DNA from: Bacteroidales bacterium
Lineage (GTDB): Bacteria > Bacteroidota > Bacteroidia > Bacteroidales > ML635J-15
Assembly (NCBI GenBank): GCA_017997855.1
Contig: JAGOEF010000006.1
Location: 1-21,456, forward strand
Direction of reading: 5' to 3'
DNA length: 21,456 bases
Shown here: piece after piece, positions 1 to 7,896 of the stretch
Layout of the letters: the number at the start of each line of letters is the position of its first letter
How positions within the stretch are numbered: position 1 is the first letter of the stretch
The notes under the pieces: generated by a model
Told to the model about the DNA's origin: nothing
What the model saw: the letters and a program-made list of their open reading frames with translations, nothing else
Database searches by the model: none
Made by a program: the position numbers and the translations under genes

Positions 1-3000
1 TTGGAAACATCTCGATGTTTTCGATAATCCATGTGTCGTTTACCCCATCAGCATTCGGTGTAAAAGCATCCGGTATGCGGATACAACTTACCGGATCGTC
101 TTCAAGAATCAATGGTCCGACATTTACTCGACAATCATTATAATCGACCACCGCAAAGGTGTAACTACCTTCGCCCAGACCATCAAAAAATGGCAGGTTA
201 AAGGTGTTGGTTTCCCACAGATATCTGTAGGGTTCTGTACCTCCGGCTGCCACAATGGCAATGGCACCATCGTTGTTACCGATACATGTCGGGTCGCTCA
301 GCACAGTGCTTACAGTAATTTGTGCAGGTTCAATGATGTTTACAATCGTATCGTCGGTGCAACCATAGTTGTCGGAAACAACCAGCATATATTCCCCTGT
401 ACTCAATGAACCAACGGATGACTGGCCCTGAGGAATGCCATGGTTGTTGCAACTATAAGCGAAAGGAGCCGTGCCGCCGCTGGCATTCATTAAAATGCTC
501 CCGTCGTTACCGCCATAGCAGCTTACATTATTAATTAAGGCATGTATTGTAACCGGCATCAGGGGTTCTCCAATAATCGCCGTGTGAGTCTTTTGACAAT
601 TCTGAGCATCAGTAACTGTTACCGTGTAAGTACCACCGGGTAAACCCTGCAAAAATGTCTGGTGTGAACCGGTTGTCCAATTATAGGTGTAGGGTGAATT
701 ACCTCCGCTGGCAGATACATTGATTGTTCCATCGGCTCCGCCACGGCACCGTACGTTTTGAACTGTTGAGTTTATAACTATCTCGGTAGGTTGCGTAATA
801 CTCATGCTCGCTGTTCCTGTGCATCCCCAGTTGTCGTTGATTGTTACCGTGTAGCTTCCAACCGGCAGATTCGAAATGGTTTGTTGGATGGAATTATTCG
901 ACCAGTGATAGGATACAGGGTTTTGTGCATCTGCAGCACTTGCACTAAGCACTCCGTTAGCAGAACCGAAGCACGATATCTGTTGTAACTGACTGATTGT
1001 CGGGTTTATTATTCCGGTCAGTGTAACCACAGTACCGGCCAATGCTGTACATCCATGCTGATCAGTGGCAGTTACCGAATAATTCCCTGTCAGCAGATTG
1101 GACACCGAAGCACCACTGAAACTATTTGACCAAAGGTAGGTGTATGGTGGTGTTCCACCCGATGCTGAAGCGGTTGCAGAACCTGCATTTTGTCCGCACA
1201 CCAATGGTGAACTGCTTGCTGTAACGCTCAGCGCCTGAGGTTCGTTTATAGTAACCGAATGGGTGTTGGTACATCCGTTATAATCGGTTACTGTAACGTA
1301 ATAGGTGCCTGCTACTAAATATCCGATCATCGGATTTGGACTGTTGTTGCTCCAGTGATAGAAGTAGGGAGGTGTTCCGCCACCCGTTACATTTACACTG
1401 GCCGAGCCGTTGTTGCCACCACCGCAGGTAACATCCACTCCAGAAACAACCGAAGTCAGTAATGCCGGCTCAGTTATGCTTAGTGTACTGGAATAGGAAC
1501 ATCCCAAATTATCGCTAACGGTGTATCCGAAATTGGTACCTGCCGGGATATTGTTATTGGTAAACTGGGTACTGTTATCCTGCCAGAGAATGCTATAGGG
1601 TGGAGTTCCTCCACTTACCACCTGTACGGTAGCAGAACCGGTTTCGCCAAAACAGGCTGCATTTTGAGTTGTTACAGACACCACAATATCGCTGTTTTCG
1701 TTAATTGTAAACGATTGTGAGGCCGTGCAATTATGAGAATCAGAAACAGTTACTGAATAACTACCGGCACTGAGACCTGTCGGGTTCTGACCCGAAACCC
1801 ATGCGGGGTTCCATACGAAAGTATAACCCGGAGTGCCACCACTCACCGAAATTGATGCAGACCCGTTACTAAGGCCGTTGCAGGTAACATGATTGATTGA
1901 TGCTACCGATGCCGATAGAGCTGTTGGTTCCGAAATAGTGATGTTATTCAGTGTGGTTGAGCAGCCATTCAGGTCGCTTACGGTAATATTGTAATTGCCG
2001 GCAGAAAGGTTGCTGATCGTATAGCTTGTGGACGCCGTTGATGCAGTACCACTGCCCCAGTTAATGGTGTAGGGTGCTGTACCGGGCGTAATGGTAAGCG
2101 CAATACTGCCGTTGTTTTGTCCAAAACATGAAATATTATTTACAGTGCCCAAGCTTGCCCCCACACTGCCGGAAGTTCCGACGGTAACCGGAATAGTCGT
2201 GCTACACCCCAATTGATCAACCACCGAAACAGTATAATTCCCTGCTGCCAGGTTGTTGGCCGTAGCCCCGACTACACCACCTGCTGATGCAGGCCATGTA
2301 AAGGTATATGGTCCTGTTCCGCCAACTGCTGAAACGGTTGCGCTCCCAAGTGTATTGCATACACAGGGTGTTACTGAAACAACGGATCCAACTACCGGAT
2401 TGGGTTGAGAAAGTGTTGCGGCTGTCGAACCGGTGCAACCATAAAAATCGGTTACCACCAGTGAGTAATTGCCTGCCCCTACATTAAATAAATCCTGTGT
2501 CACAGCTCCGGTATTCCACAAAAAGGAATAGGGAGTTGTTCCGCCTGAAACACTTACCACAATGCTGCCATCGGTGCTGCCTGAGCAGGATGGATTACCA
2601 TGTATCGTAGCCGTTGGTACGGGATTTTGACGGGTGGTGATATTCATGGTTGCTGTTGATGCACACTGACCTGCGGTTGGAGTAAATGTATAGGTTGCCG
2701 TTCCGGGTGTCGATGTGTTTATCGTAGCAGGACTCCATGTACCTGTAACCCCGTTGGTGGAAGTGGTCGGCAGGGTGCCGGGTGCCTGACCCGTGCAATA
2801 GGGTCCCAATGCACTAAAGGTGGGTGTAGGGCTTGCATTGACCGTAACTGTCATGGTAGTGTTCGAGGCACATTGACCTGCATTGGGAGTAAAGGTGTAC
2901 ACTGTGTTTCCGACTGCAGCTGTACTAATGGTGGCCGGACTCCAGCTTCCTGTGATACCATTTGTTGAGGTAGTTGGCAGCGCCCCGGGCGATGCCCCCA

Positions 3001-3772
3001 TACAGTAGGGCCCCAACTGGGTGAATGTTGGTGTAACAAATGGCGCGATGCTGACATTCACAGAGCTGGAACCTGTGGTGCAGCCTGTAGAACTCGAAAC
3101 AGTTACGCTATATGTGCCAGCCGTAGTTGCGGTAATGGTTTGCGATGTAGCCCCCGTGTTCCAACTATACGATGGATACCCACTACCGGCATCAAGAACA
3201 ACACTTCCTCCTGCACAGAATGACAATGGTCCGGAAGCCGTAATATTTGGGGTAATCACATCGGGGTCAACATACGTGAAAATGAGCACTGCGCGATTGA
3301 TACACATGGGGCCGGACGAGCAAAGATTGAAAGTGTTGTTGCCTCCGTAATTGTATCCCGGCATACCGCATGGATAATTTGCCGATACCGAAGTTGTCAT
3401 CATGCATGGCAGGTCATCGCATAAGCAACCGGACGCTCCATCCCACGCCATTGGCACTGAAAAGCTATTGATTGACGCAACAAATGATGCGCCCTCGCAA
3501 CTGGCTGTATAGTAATTTATGGTAACACTCGTCACCACGTGACCTGCAGGAACAGGATCAAAAAATGTTTTTGACTGGCAGGGAGGCGTATCCCCGCAGT
3601 AGCTGCCGGGGGTATTGGTACACCAATAGTCTGCGCCGCACACAGTACACCCGCCGCACGCTTGAAATCCTGAATAAGTAACTGTTGTAGTGGCAGTTTG
3701 ACCATATGCATCGGTGACAAATGCCGTGATAAGTATGGTTGATGCGAGGATAATTAAGTAAATGTGCTTCAT
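1..3772 (-). CDS. Giant SprB-repeat cell-surface protein, T9SS type-B cargo (C-terminus cut by window edge)
   Basis: An uninterrupted minus-strand reading frame starts at the ATG at 3770-3772 and is still open at position 1 (at least 1257 residues). Residues 1-24 are a signal peptide ending near AYGQ. Residues 25-170 form a module with 13 cysteines. Residues 172-245 look like an Ig/PKD-type domain. Residues 249-385 hold two near-identical Ig-like units sharing a GPYC(M/T)G core. Residues 387-1228 hold eleven SprB-type repeats with the pattern C-x-G-x(2-4)-G-S, SGGTxPY, xW, G-x-Y-x-V-x-V-x-D, GC. From residue 1231 the sequence IRIPDAFTPNADGVND is the opening of the gliding-motility-associated CHU_C domain, the type-B T9SS sorting signal. 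By family knowledge such proteins are exported by T9SS and act as surface adhesins or gliding proteins; adhesion here is inferred. Only 29 bp separate it from the secreted-protein gene upstream, so both probably share a promoter. Confidence 0.93.
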   Translation of the reverse strand, partial: MKHIYLIILASTILITAFVTDAYGQTATTTVTYSGFQACGGCTVCGADYWCTNTPGSYCGDTPPCQSKTFFDPVPAGHVVTSVTINYYTASCEGASFVASINSFSVPMAWDGASGCLCDDLPCMMTTSVSANYPCGMPGYNYGGNNTFNLCSSGPMCINRAVLIFTYVDPDVITPNITASGPLSFCAGGSVVLDAGSGYPSYSWNTGATSQTITATTAGTYSVTVSSSTGCTTGSSSVNVSIAPFVTPTFTQLGPYCMGASPGALPTTSTNGITGSWSPATISTAAVGNTVYTFTPNAGQCASNTTMTVTVNASPTPTFSALGPYCTGQAPGTLPTTSTNGVTGTWSPATINTSTPGTATYTFTPTAGQCASTATMNITTRQNPVPTATIHGNPSCSGSTDGSIVVSVSGGTTPYSFLWNTGAVTQDLFNVGAGNYSLVVTDFYGCTGSTAATLSQPNPVVGSVVSVTPCVCNTLGSATVSAVGGTGPYTFTWPASAGGVVGATANNLAAGNYTVSVVDQLGCSTTIPVTVGTSGSVGASLGTVNNISCFGQNNGSIALTITPGTAPYTINWGSGTASTASTSYTISNLSAGNYNITVSDLNGCSTTLNNITISEPTALSASVASINHVTCNGLSNGSASISVSGGTPGYTFVWNPAWVSGQNPTGLSAGSYSVTVSDSHNCTASQSFTINENSDIVVSVTTQNAACFGETGSATVQVVSGGTPPYSILWQDNSTQFTNNNIPAGTNFGYTVSDNLGCSYSSTLSITEPALLTSVVSGVDVTCGGGNNGSASVNVTGGGTPPYFYHWSNNSPNPMIGYLVAGTYYVTVTDYNGCTNTHSVTINEPQALSVTASSSPLVCGQNAGSATASASGGTPPYTYLWSNSFSGASVSNLLTGNYSVTATDQHGCTALAGTVVTLTGIINPTISQLQQISCFGSANGVLSASAADAQNPVSYHWSNNSIQQTISNLPVGSYTVTINDNWGCTGTASMSITQPTEIVINSTVQNVRCRGGADGTINVSASGGNSPYTYNWTTGSHQTFLQGLPGGTYTVTVTDAQNCQKTHTAIIGEPLMPVTIHALINNVSCYGGNDGSILMNASGGTAPFAYSCNNHGIPQGQSSVGSLSTGEYMLVVSDNYGCTDDTIVNIIEPAQITVSTVLSDPTCIGNNDGAIAIVAAGGTEPYRYLWETNTFNLPFFDGLGEGSYTFAVVDYNDCRVNVGPLILEDDPVSCIRIPDAFTPNADGVNDTWIIENIEMFP
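89..2614 (-). repeat. Eleven tandem SprB-type repeats (protein level)
   Basis: Within the giant protein, about 76-residue units repeat eleven times. Most units carry one cysteine near the start (as in NVSCYG or NISCFG), a GGTxPY turn, a conserved tryptophan (YxW), a YxVxVxD strand and a second cysteine in an (N/G)C motif close to the end. The two cysteines per unit could form one disulfide each outside the cell. The units are diverged at nucleotide level, so this is an old domain array, not a recent duplication. Confidence 0.88.
2620..3027 (-). repeat. Two tandem Ig-like units of about 69 codons
   Basis: Two adjacent units in the giant protein are offset by 207 bp (69 codons), judged from the matching AGGTCAATG/AGGTCAGTG sites around 2871-2880 and 2664-2673. 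Each reads T(F)-x-x-LGPYC, a PTTSTNG turn, a WSPATI strand and AGQCAS. They are much more similar to each other than the SprB repeats are, so this duplication is the more recent one in the protein. Confidence 0.8.
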
Positions 3773-3801
3773 TATATAATAATTTTATTAATATATATTA
3801 T

Positions 3802-4224
3802 TTAATTTAAAATTACAACTTTAAGTGAAAATGCCCTGAACCTGACAGCGTTTTCAGGCTTGTCAATCAGTTGTTTCAACGGAAAACTTAGGTTTTCGTC
3901 GTTGCATATTCCATAAACCTCTGATTTCGCACCGATTACTTGCTTTCGTGTTGTCTCTGTATCCTCAATCCAAACCGATTCGTTGGTGAAAATGCCATTC
4001 CGCCATTCAACTTCAACATTGTTTTCGTTGTGGTTAATAATCCTTATTACACATGTCTGTTCACCGTTGCAGTCGATGAATTTGTAGTGTATTTCGATAC
4101 CCTTATAGCTATTACTGCCTGTAACCGCAATGCCTACAGGATTCCAGTCGGCTTCGGTCTGCGAAAAAGCCGAGGTAATCGTTAAAGCGAATATTACAGT
4201 TAAAATGGTAGAAATCAATCTCAT
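3802..4224 (-). CDS. Small secreted protein of unknown function
   Basis: A 140-residue protein that I do not assign to a known family. Residues 1-22 are a clear signal peptide (hydrophobic LISTILTVIFALTITSAFS core, cleavage near FSQ). The mature part has many alternating polar and hydrophobic residues (for example CVIRIINHNENNVEVEW), suggesting a small beta-sandwich, with three cysteines, two of them close together (DCNGEQTC). A full Bacteroidota promoter lies just upstream. The stop is 29 bp before the start of the giant SprB-repeat protein on the same strand, so the two are probably co-transcribed. That context suggests a periplasmic or surface accessory of the adhesin, but this is inference. 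No sorting domain or lipoprotein box is visible. Confidence 0.75.
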   Translation of the reverse strand: MRLISTILTVIFALTITSAFSQTEADWNPVGIAVTGSNSYKGIEIHYKFIDCNGEQTCVIRIINHNENNVEVEWRNGIFTNESVWIEDTETTRKQVIGAKSEVYGICNDENLSFPLKQLIDKPENAVRFRAFSLKVVILN

Positions 4225-4249
4225 ATCGGTCGTTATTTATGTTTGCTAA

Positions 4250-4280
4250 CAAATGTAGTTAAATAATTGTTAAATCCCAA
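4250..4280 (-). promoter_or_regulatory. Bacteroidota-type promoter for the secreted protein/adhesin pair
   Basis: On the minus strand, TTG at 4278-4280 is followed after 20 bp by TACATTTG at 4250-4257. This matches the Bacteroidota consensus TTG-N19-21-TAnnTTTG exactly. The start codon at 4224 lies about 25 nt beyond the -7 box, giving a short leader. Confidence 0.75.
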
Positions 4281-4480
4281 AATATTTATTGAATTTTGAA
4301 AAACCGTATTGTAATGTATATAAAAGATGTAAAAACAAATATATAAACGTATTGACTGCCTTTGCTTCATTTCTTGTGGCATTATTTACGTAAAACACTA
4401 CTTCGTGTTATAATTTTCACAGGTAAGACTGAAAAATTGACGTTAGGTTGCTTCAAAATCTGATTATTTGATTTTTGTTT

Positions 4481-4488
4481 TACATTTG
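4481..4488 (+). promoter_or_regulatory. -7 promoter box of the TPR membrane protein gene
   Basis: TACATTTG matches the Bacteroidota -7 consensus TAnnTTTG. It ends 7 nt before the ATG at 4496, so initiation near the usual distance would give a leaderless or nearly leaderless transcript. No TTG is seen at the expected -33 position, which lowers confidence. Confidence 0.55.
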
Positions 4489-4495
4489 TTCCTCA

Positions 4496-7075
4496 ATGGC
4501 AAATACAAAACCATATATAAAATCAAGGATAGCCCCTGATTCTGAAAAAAGAAGGAGCCTTTGGATGATTGGTATTCTTGTAGTTGTATTGCTTGCATTG
4601 GTTTGGACTCAGACATTGAAATTCGGTTTTTTAAGTTGGGACGATAATATGCAAATCACTGCAAACCCCAATGTAACTCATTTAACTTCCGAAACAATTA
4701 AACATAATTTTGAACAGGAGCGGTTCACTTTTATTCCTCTTACATGCTATTCGGTCTTGTATTCTCTTTGGGGTAACAATCCACTGCCATTTCGTGCAAT
4801 GAATTTACTGCTTCACGTTTTAAATGTTGTATTGGTTTTGGTTTTACTACGACAGTTTGTGAAGAATAACTTTGTTTTAGTGTTGATAATTGTTCTTTTT
4901 GCTCTTCACCCGCAGCGGGTTGAATCGGTTGCCTGGATTTCGGAAACTAAGGGCTTGATGATGGCATTTTTCTCGCTCCTCGCTTTTGTTTTTTATTCAC
5001 AGTATCTTAAAAATACAACCAAAAGGCTATACCTGGCCGCTACATTTATAATGGCAATAGGGGCATCACTGTCGAAAGTGCCTGGCCTGATGGTTCCGTT
5101 GAGTCTTTTTGTTTTTGATTATTTGGCAGAACGAAAATTCAGCCTGATTTCGATACTTGAGAAGATTCTCATTCTGGCAGCGGTAATTTTTATTAATTTC
5201 CCGTTGGTTCCCGCTGTTTCACTGATATTAAGCATGGCAATGCCGCACATCGAAAAGAAACTGTTTTCGGTTAATCGAAAGATTATATGGCTGATATCCT
5301 TTGGAATTCTAATACTTATTGCATATTTCATAGTTCCGGAATTATCGAAACTAAATTTGTCTTATTGGCGCGACCTACCCGAAAACCGCTTTGTTTTTAC
5401 CTTTAGCGAGCGTTTTTTACTTGCCGGTGCAGCCCTGTGGCTGTATATCAGATATTTTTTTGTTCCATTTCCACTCAATGCCGTATACCCGTATCCTGTA
5501 AAAATTGATGGAACCCTACCAGCCTATTTTTATTTATTTTTAATAGTACTGGTGGCGGTTGTAATAATTTCATTTTTACTGATTTATTACCGAAAAAAGC
5601 TGCCAAAACTGTTGCTCGCCGGTTGGTTTTTCTTTCTGATAAATATCTCGGTATTCCTACACCTGATACCCATCGAGGGGCGGGTAATTGCTGCCGACCG
5701 TTACAGTTATCTTCCCGGTTTGGGCCTGGCTTTGTTGGTTGCGGTGCTTTTCGAAAAGTATTTGTTTTCGAAGGTTCACAAAGCCATTTCAGTTACTTTG
5801 TTGGTTTTTCTGGTGGCTATTACTACACTTTCTTCATATAGCCGGACAAAGACATGGAGGGATTCAAAAACACTATTTACTGATGTTTTACAAAAGAATC
5901 CTGATATTTCGTTTGCCTATACCCTGATTGCAGGCGATTTTCTTGCTCGACAACATGCCGACAGTGCCATAGTCTGTCTGAATAAAGCCATTGAGCTCGA
6001 CCCAGATGATCTTTCGGCACGATACAACCGGGGATTGGCCAATATGGCTGCTTTGCGTCCCGACAGTGCACTGAACGATTTCAATTCGTTTTTAAAACTT
6101 ACGCAAAATCCCCGACATCACGCCCTGGCTTATACACAAATTGGAGAGATTTACAGGAATGCTGCAGCCGATAGCCTGGCCTTGCATTATTTTAATAAGG
6201 CACTGCAAAACGATACGAGTTTGGCGTTAGCTTACAACCGGAGGGGTGTGGTTTATCTAAGTCGCAACAACCCCCAAATGGCATGTGCCGATTTTCAGCT
6301 TGCCACCCGATACAATCCATATTATGCCGAAGCATGGAATAATTTGGGTTTTTCGCAATTGCAGATGGGCAAAACCGACGAAGCTATTTTATGTTATAAT
6401 AAGGCAATTTTGCTAAACCCGACTTATTATCAGGCTTATGGAAATCGGGCATTTGCTATGCAGCAAAAGGGAGATATTGAGGCTGCAATTGCCGATTTCA
6501 ACGAAGAAATACGCCTGAATCCCGGCGGACTTGAGGCCTATGTAAACCGGGGAAGGGCTTATGCCTCACGTAAAAGTTATACTCAGGCAATTGCCGATTT
6601 TACAGGGGTTATTGAGAAGAATCCCAATCATTTACCTGCCCTGACCAACAGGGCGTATGCATATTTTTATTCCGGTGATACATTACATGCAAAGGCCGAT
6701 TTTATCGCACTGACCGGAGTAGCTGCTGCGGATGCCAGTGTCTGGCTGAATCTGGCCTGGTTTTATATGCAAACCGACCAGCCCGGTCAATCAGTCCTTT
6801 GCATCGACAGGGCTGTTGCCATAGCTCCGCTGCAAACCGACAATTATATCAATGCCGGCTGGATATGTTTGTCGAAACAACAATGGAAACTGGCAGGAAA
6901 CTATGCGCTGAAAGCGCTGGATATTAATAAATCCGATAGCGACGCCCTTTATCTGTTAGCTGAGGTTTACCGCCTGTCGGACAAATTGCCACAGGCCTGC
7001 GAATATTATCATAAAGCCTCCGAAATGGGGAATAAAAAGGCCGAAGAATCAATCACAAAGTACTGTAAACCTTAG
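4496..7075 (+). CDS. TMTC/GT-C-like polytopic membrane protein with C-terminal TPR array
   Basis: An 859-residue protein. The ATG at 4496 is preferred over a TTG seven codons upstream because the -7 box would lie inside the longer form. Residues 25-450 contain about ten or more membrane segments and resemble the bacterial relatives of TMTC/GT-C O-mannosyltransferases: WDD at 48-50 (the acidic pair typical of the first extracytoplasmic loop), HPQRVESVAWISETK at 138-152, SK at 193-194, and a basic AADRYSYLP loop at 399-407. Residues 470-859 hold about eleven TPR units (for example AEAWNNLGFSQLQMGKTDEA), a protein-protein interaction surface. Family knowledge suggests a lipid-linked sugar transferase or a TPR scaffold; no donor or acceptor can be named. 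Its stop codon overlaps that of convergent plsY. Confidence 0.85.
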   Translation: MANTKPYIKSRIAPDSEKRRSLWMIGILVVVLLALVWTQTLKFGFLSWDDNMQITANPNVTHLTSETIKHNFEQERFTFIPLTCYSVLYSLWGNNPLPFRAMNLLLHVLNVVLVLVLLRQFVKNNFVLVLIIVLFALHPQRVESVAWISETKGLMMAFFSLLAFVFYSQYLKNTTKRLYLAATFIMAIGASLSKVPGLMVPLSLFVFDYLAERKFSLISILEKILILAAVIFINFPLVPAVSLILSMAMPHIEKKLFSVNRKIIWLISFGILILIAYFIVPELSKLNLSYWRDLPENRFVFTFSERFLLAGAALWLYIRYFFVPFPLNAVYPYPVKIDGTLPAYFYLFLIVLVAVVIISFLLIYYRKKLPKLLLAGWFFFLINISVFLHLIPIEGRVIAADRYSYLPGLGLALLVAVLFEKYLFSKVHKAISVTLLVFLVAITTLSSYSRTKTWRDSKTLFTDVLQKNPDISFAYTLIAGDFLARQHADSAIVCLNKAIELDPDDLSARYNRGLANMAALRPDSALNDFNSFLKLTQNPRHHALAYTQIGEIYRNAAADSLALHYFNKALQNDTSLALAYNRRGVVYLSRNNPQMACADFQLATRYNPYYAEAWNNLGFSQLQMGKTDEAILCYNKAILLNPTYYQAYGNRAFAMQQKGDIEAAIADFNEEIRLNPGGLEAYVNRGRAYASRKSYTQAIADFTGVIEKNPNHLPALTNRAYAYFYSGDTLHAKADFIALTGVAAADASVWLNLAWFYMQTDQPGQSVLCIDRAVAIAPLQTDNYINAGWICLSKQQWKLAGNYALKALDINKSDSDALYLLAEVYRLSDKLPQACEYYHKASEMGNKKAEESITKYCKP

Positions 7076-7710
7076 TTCTTATCAGGTTTTTTCTTGAAAG
7101 AAATTTGTTTCTCGTTTCCGCGTATCAGTCTTCGGATGTTTTTATAATGCAGTGCGATAATCAAAAAGGCTGCTACAACCGAAAACCACCCCATTAGTTC
7201 TGAATTGTCCGAAAAGATGAAGAGTGTAAATATGGGAAAACTGATGGCTGCCATTATTGAGCCTACCGAAACAATTCTGAAAATGAGAAAAAACAAAACG
7301 AAAACACCCAGGGAACAGCATGCCACAACCGGATTTATTGCCAAAATAACACCCAGCATACTGGCAACACCCTTTCCGCCTTTGAATCCACTGAATATTG
7401 GAAAAATATGCCCGGTTACCGCGGCTATCCCCAAGCCAATCTTCAGTAAGTCGGTCTCGAATCCGGTGTCGCCATAATTTGCCAGACTGGAAAGCATTAC
7501 GGCGGCAAATGCCTTGGCAATATCGGTGACGAAAACCGGAATCGCAATTTTTGCACCCAGCACCCTGAATGCATTGGTGGCGCCGGCATTTCCGCTGCCA
7601 TGCTCACGGAGGTCAATCCCACGGAACCACTTTCCGAACCACACCGCCGACGAAAATGAACCCAGCAGGTAAGCTGCTATAAGTAATATTGCCGGAATAA
7701 AAGACTGCAT
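7072..7710 (-). CDS. plsY: Acyl-phosphate:glycerol-3-phosphate acyltransferase PlsY
   Basis: A 212-residue inner-membrane enzyme that transfers the acyl group from acyl-phosphate to sn-glycerol-3-phosphate, giving lysophosphatidate, the first step of phospholipid synthesis in most bacteria. Diagnostic motifs are present: GSFSSAVWFGK (17-27), GSGNAGATN (38-46) and GHIFPIFSGFKGGKGVA (100-116), with several hydrophobic segments. The length is slightly above the usual 190-210 residues because of a basic C-terminal tail (FKKKPDKN). The stop codon shares bases with the stop of the convergent TPR gene (7072-7075), leaving no room for a separate terminator. A TAAGTTTG box (7724-7731) precedes the start. 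Confidence 0.95.
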   Translation of the reverse strand: MQSFIPAILLIAAYLLGSFSSAVWFGKWFRGIDLREHGSGNAGATNAFRVLGAKIAIPVFVTDIAKAFAAVMLSSLANYGDTGFETDLLKIGLGIAAVTGHIFPIFSGFKGGKGVASMLGVILAINPVVACCSLGVFVLFFLIFRIVSVGSIMAAISFPIFTLFIFSDNSELMGWFSVVAAFLIIALHYKNIRRLIRGNEKQISFKKKPDKN

Positions 7711-7723
7711 CTTAAATTTTCTC

Positions 7724-7731
7724 CAAACTTA
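7724..7731 (-). promoter_or_regulatory. -7 promoter box of plsY
   Basis: Reads TAAGTTTG on the minus strand, an exact TAnnTTTG match, ending 13 nt before the plsY ATG at 7710. No good TTG is seen 19-21 bp upstream, so only the -7 element is supported. Confidence 0.5.
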
Positions 7732-7896
7732 ATGTAAAAACCCGTTGTGCATTTGAAAAAAACAAAATAAAAGTCCTTTGCTCACGAACCATTGTATTAG
7801 TTTAAAAGAGACAAATACAAATTAGCAGAACAACTTTTTCTGTCTTACTTACTTACAATACTTGCAGTATTTGCGGATTTGAGCTGTCGGTATGCT

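Larger units (their letters stand above)
4225..4495. other. Divergent intergenic region (271 bp)
   Basis: AT-rich spacer between the minus-strand secreted-protein gene and the plus-strand TPR protein gene. It carries the two outward promoters listed separately and a perfect 10-bp palindrome TTTACGTAAA at 4385-4394. Directly after it is a short inverted repeat, AACAC/GTGTT (4394-4398 and 4405-4409). No RNA gene or convincing small protein is visible. Confidence 0.6.

Noticed and set aside
89..2614. Repeat array as a CRISPR or DNA-level satellite
   Set aside because: The units are about 228 bp, lie in frame and are diverged at DNA level; they encode SprB protein repeats.
791..3350. Several short reading frames on both strands inside the adhesin gene
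   Set aside because: They lie in other frames of a continuous SprB-repeat coding region, show no domain logic and are rich in Cys, Trp and Arg as expected of shadow frames.
3802..3816. Similarity of GTAATTTTAAATTAA (minus) to the inverted repeat at 8806-8820 as a shared operator
   Set aside because: The first copy is the coding end of the small secreted protein and both are simple AT-rich strings, so chance is sufficient.
3940..4185. 81-residue plus-strand frame opposite the small secreted protein
   Set aside because: The minus-strand frame has a signal peptide, a matching promoter and a plausible neighbour; the plus-strand frame has none of these.
4394..4418. AACAC-tacttc-GTGTT followed by ATAATTTT as an intrinsic terminator
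   Set aside because: The stem is only 5 bp, the T-run is interrupted, and no plus-strand gene ends upstream of it.
4475..4495. TTG start seven codons upstream for the TPR membrane protein
   Set aside because: The -7 promoter box TACATTTG (4481-4488) would lie inside the coding region, and the ATG at 4496 gives a normal N-terminus.
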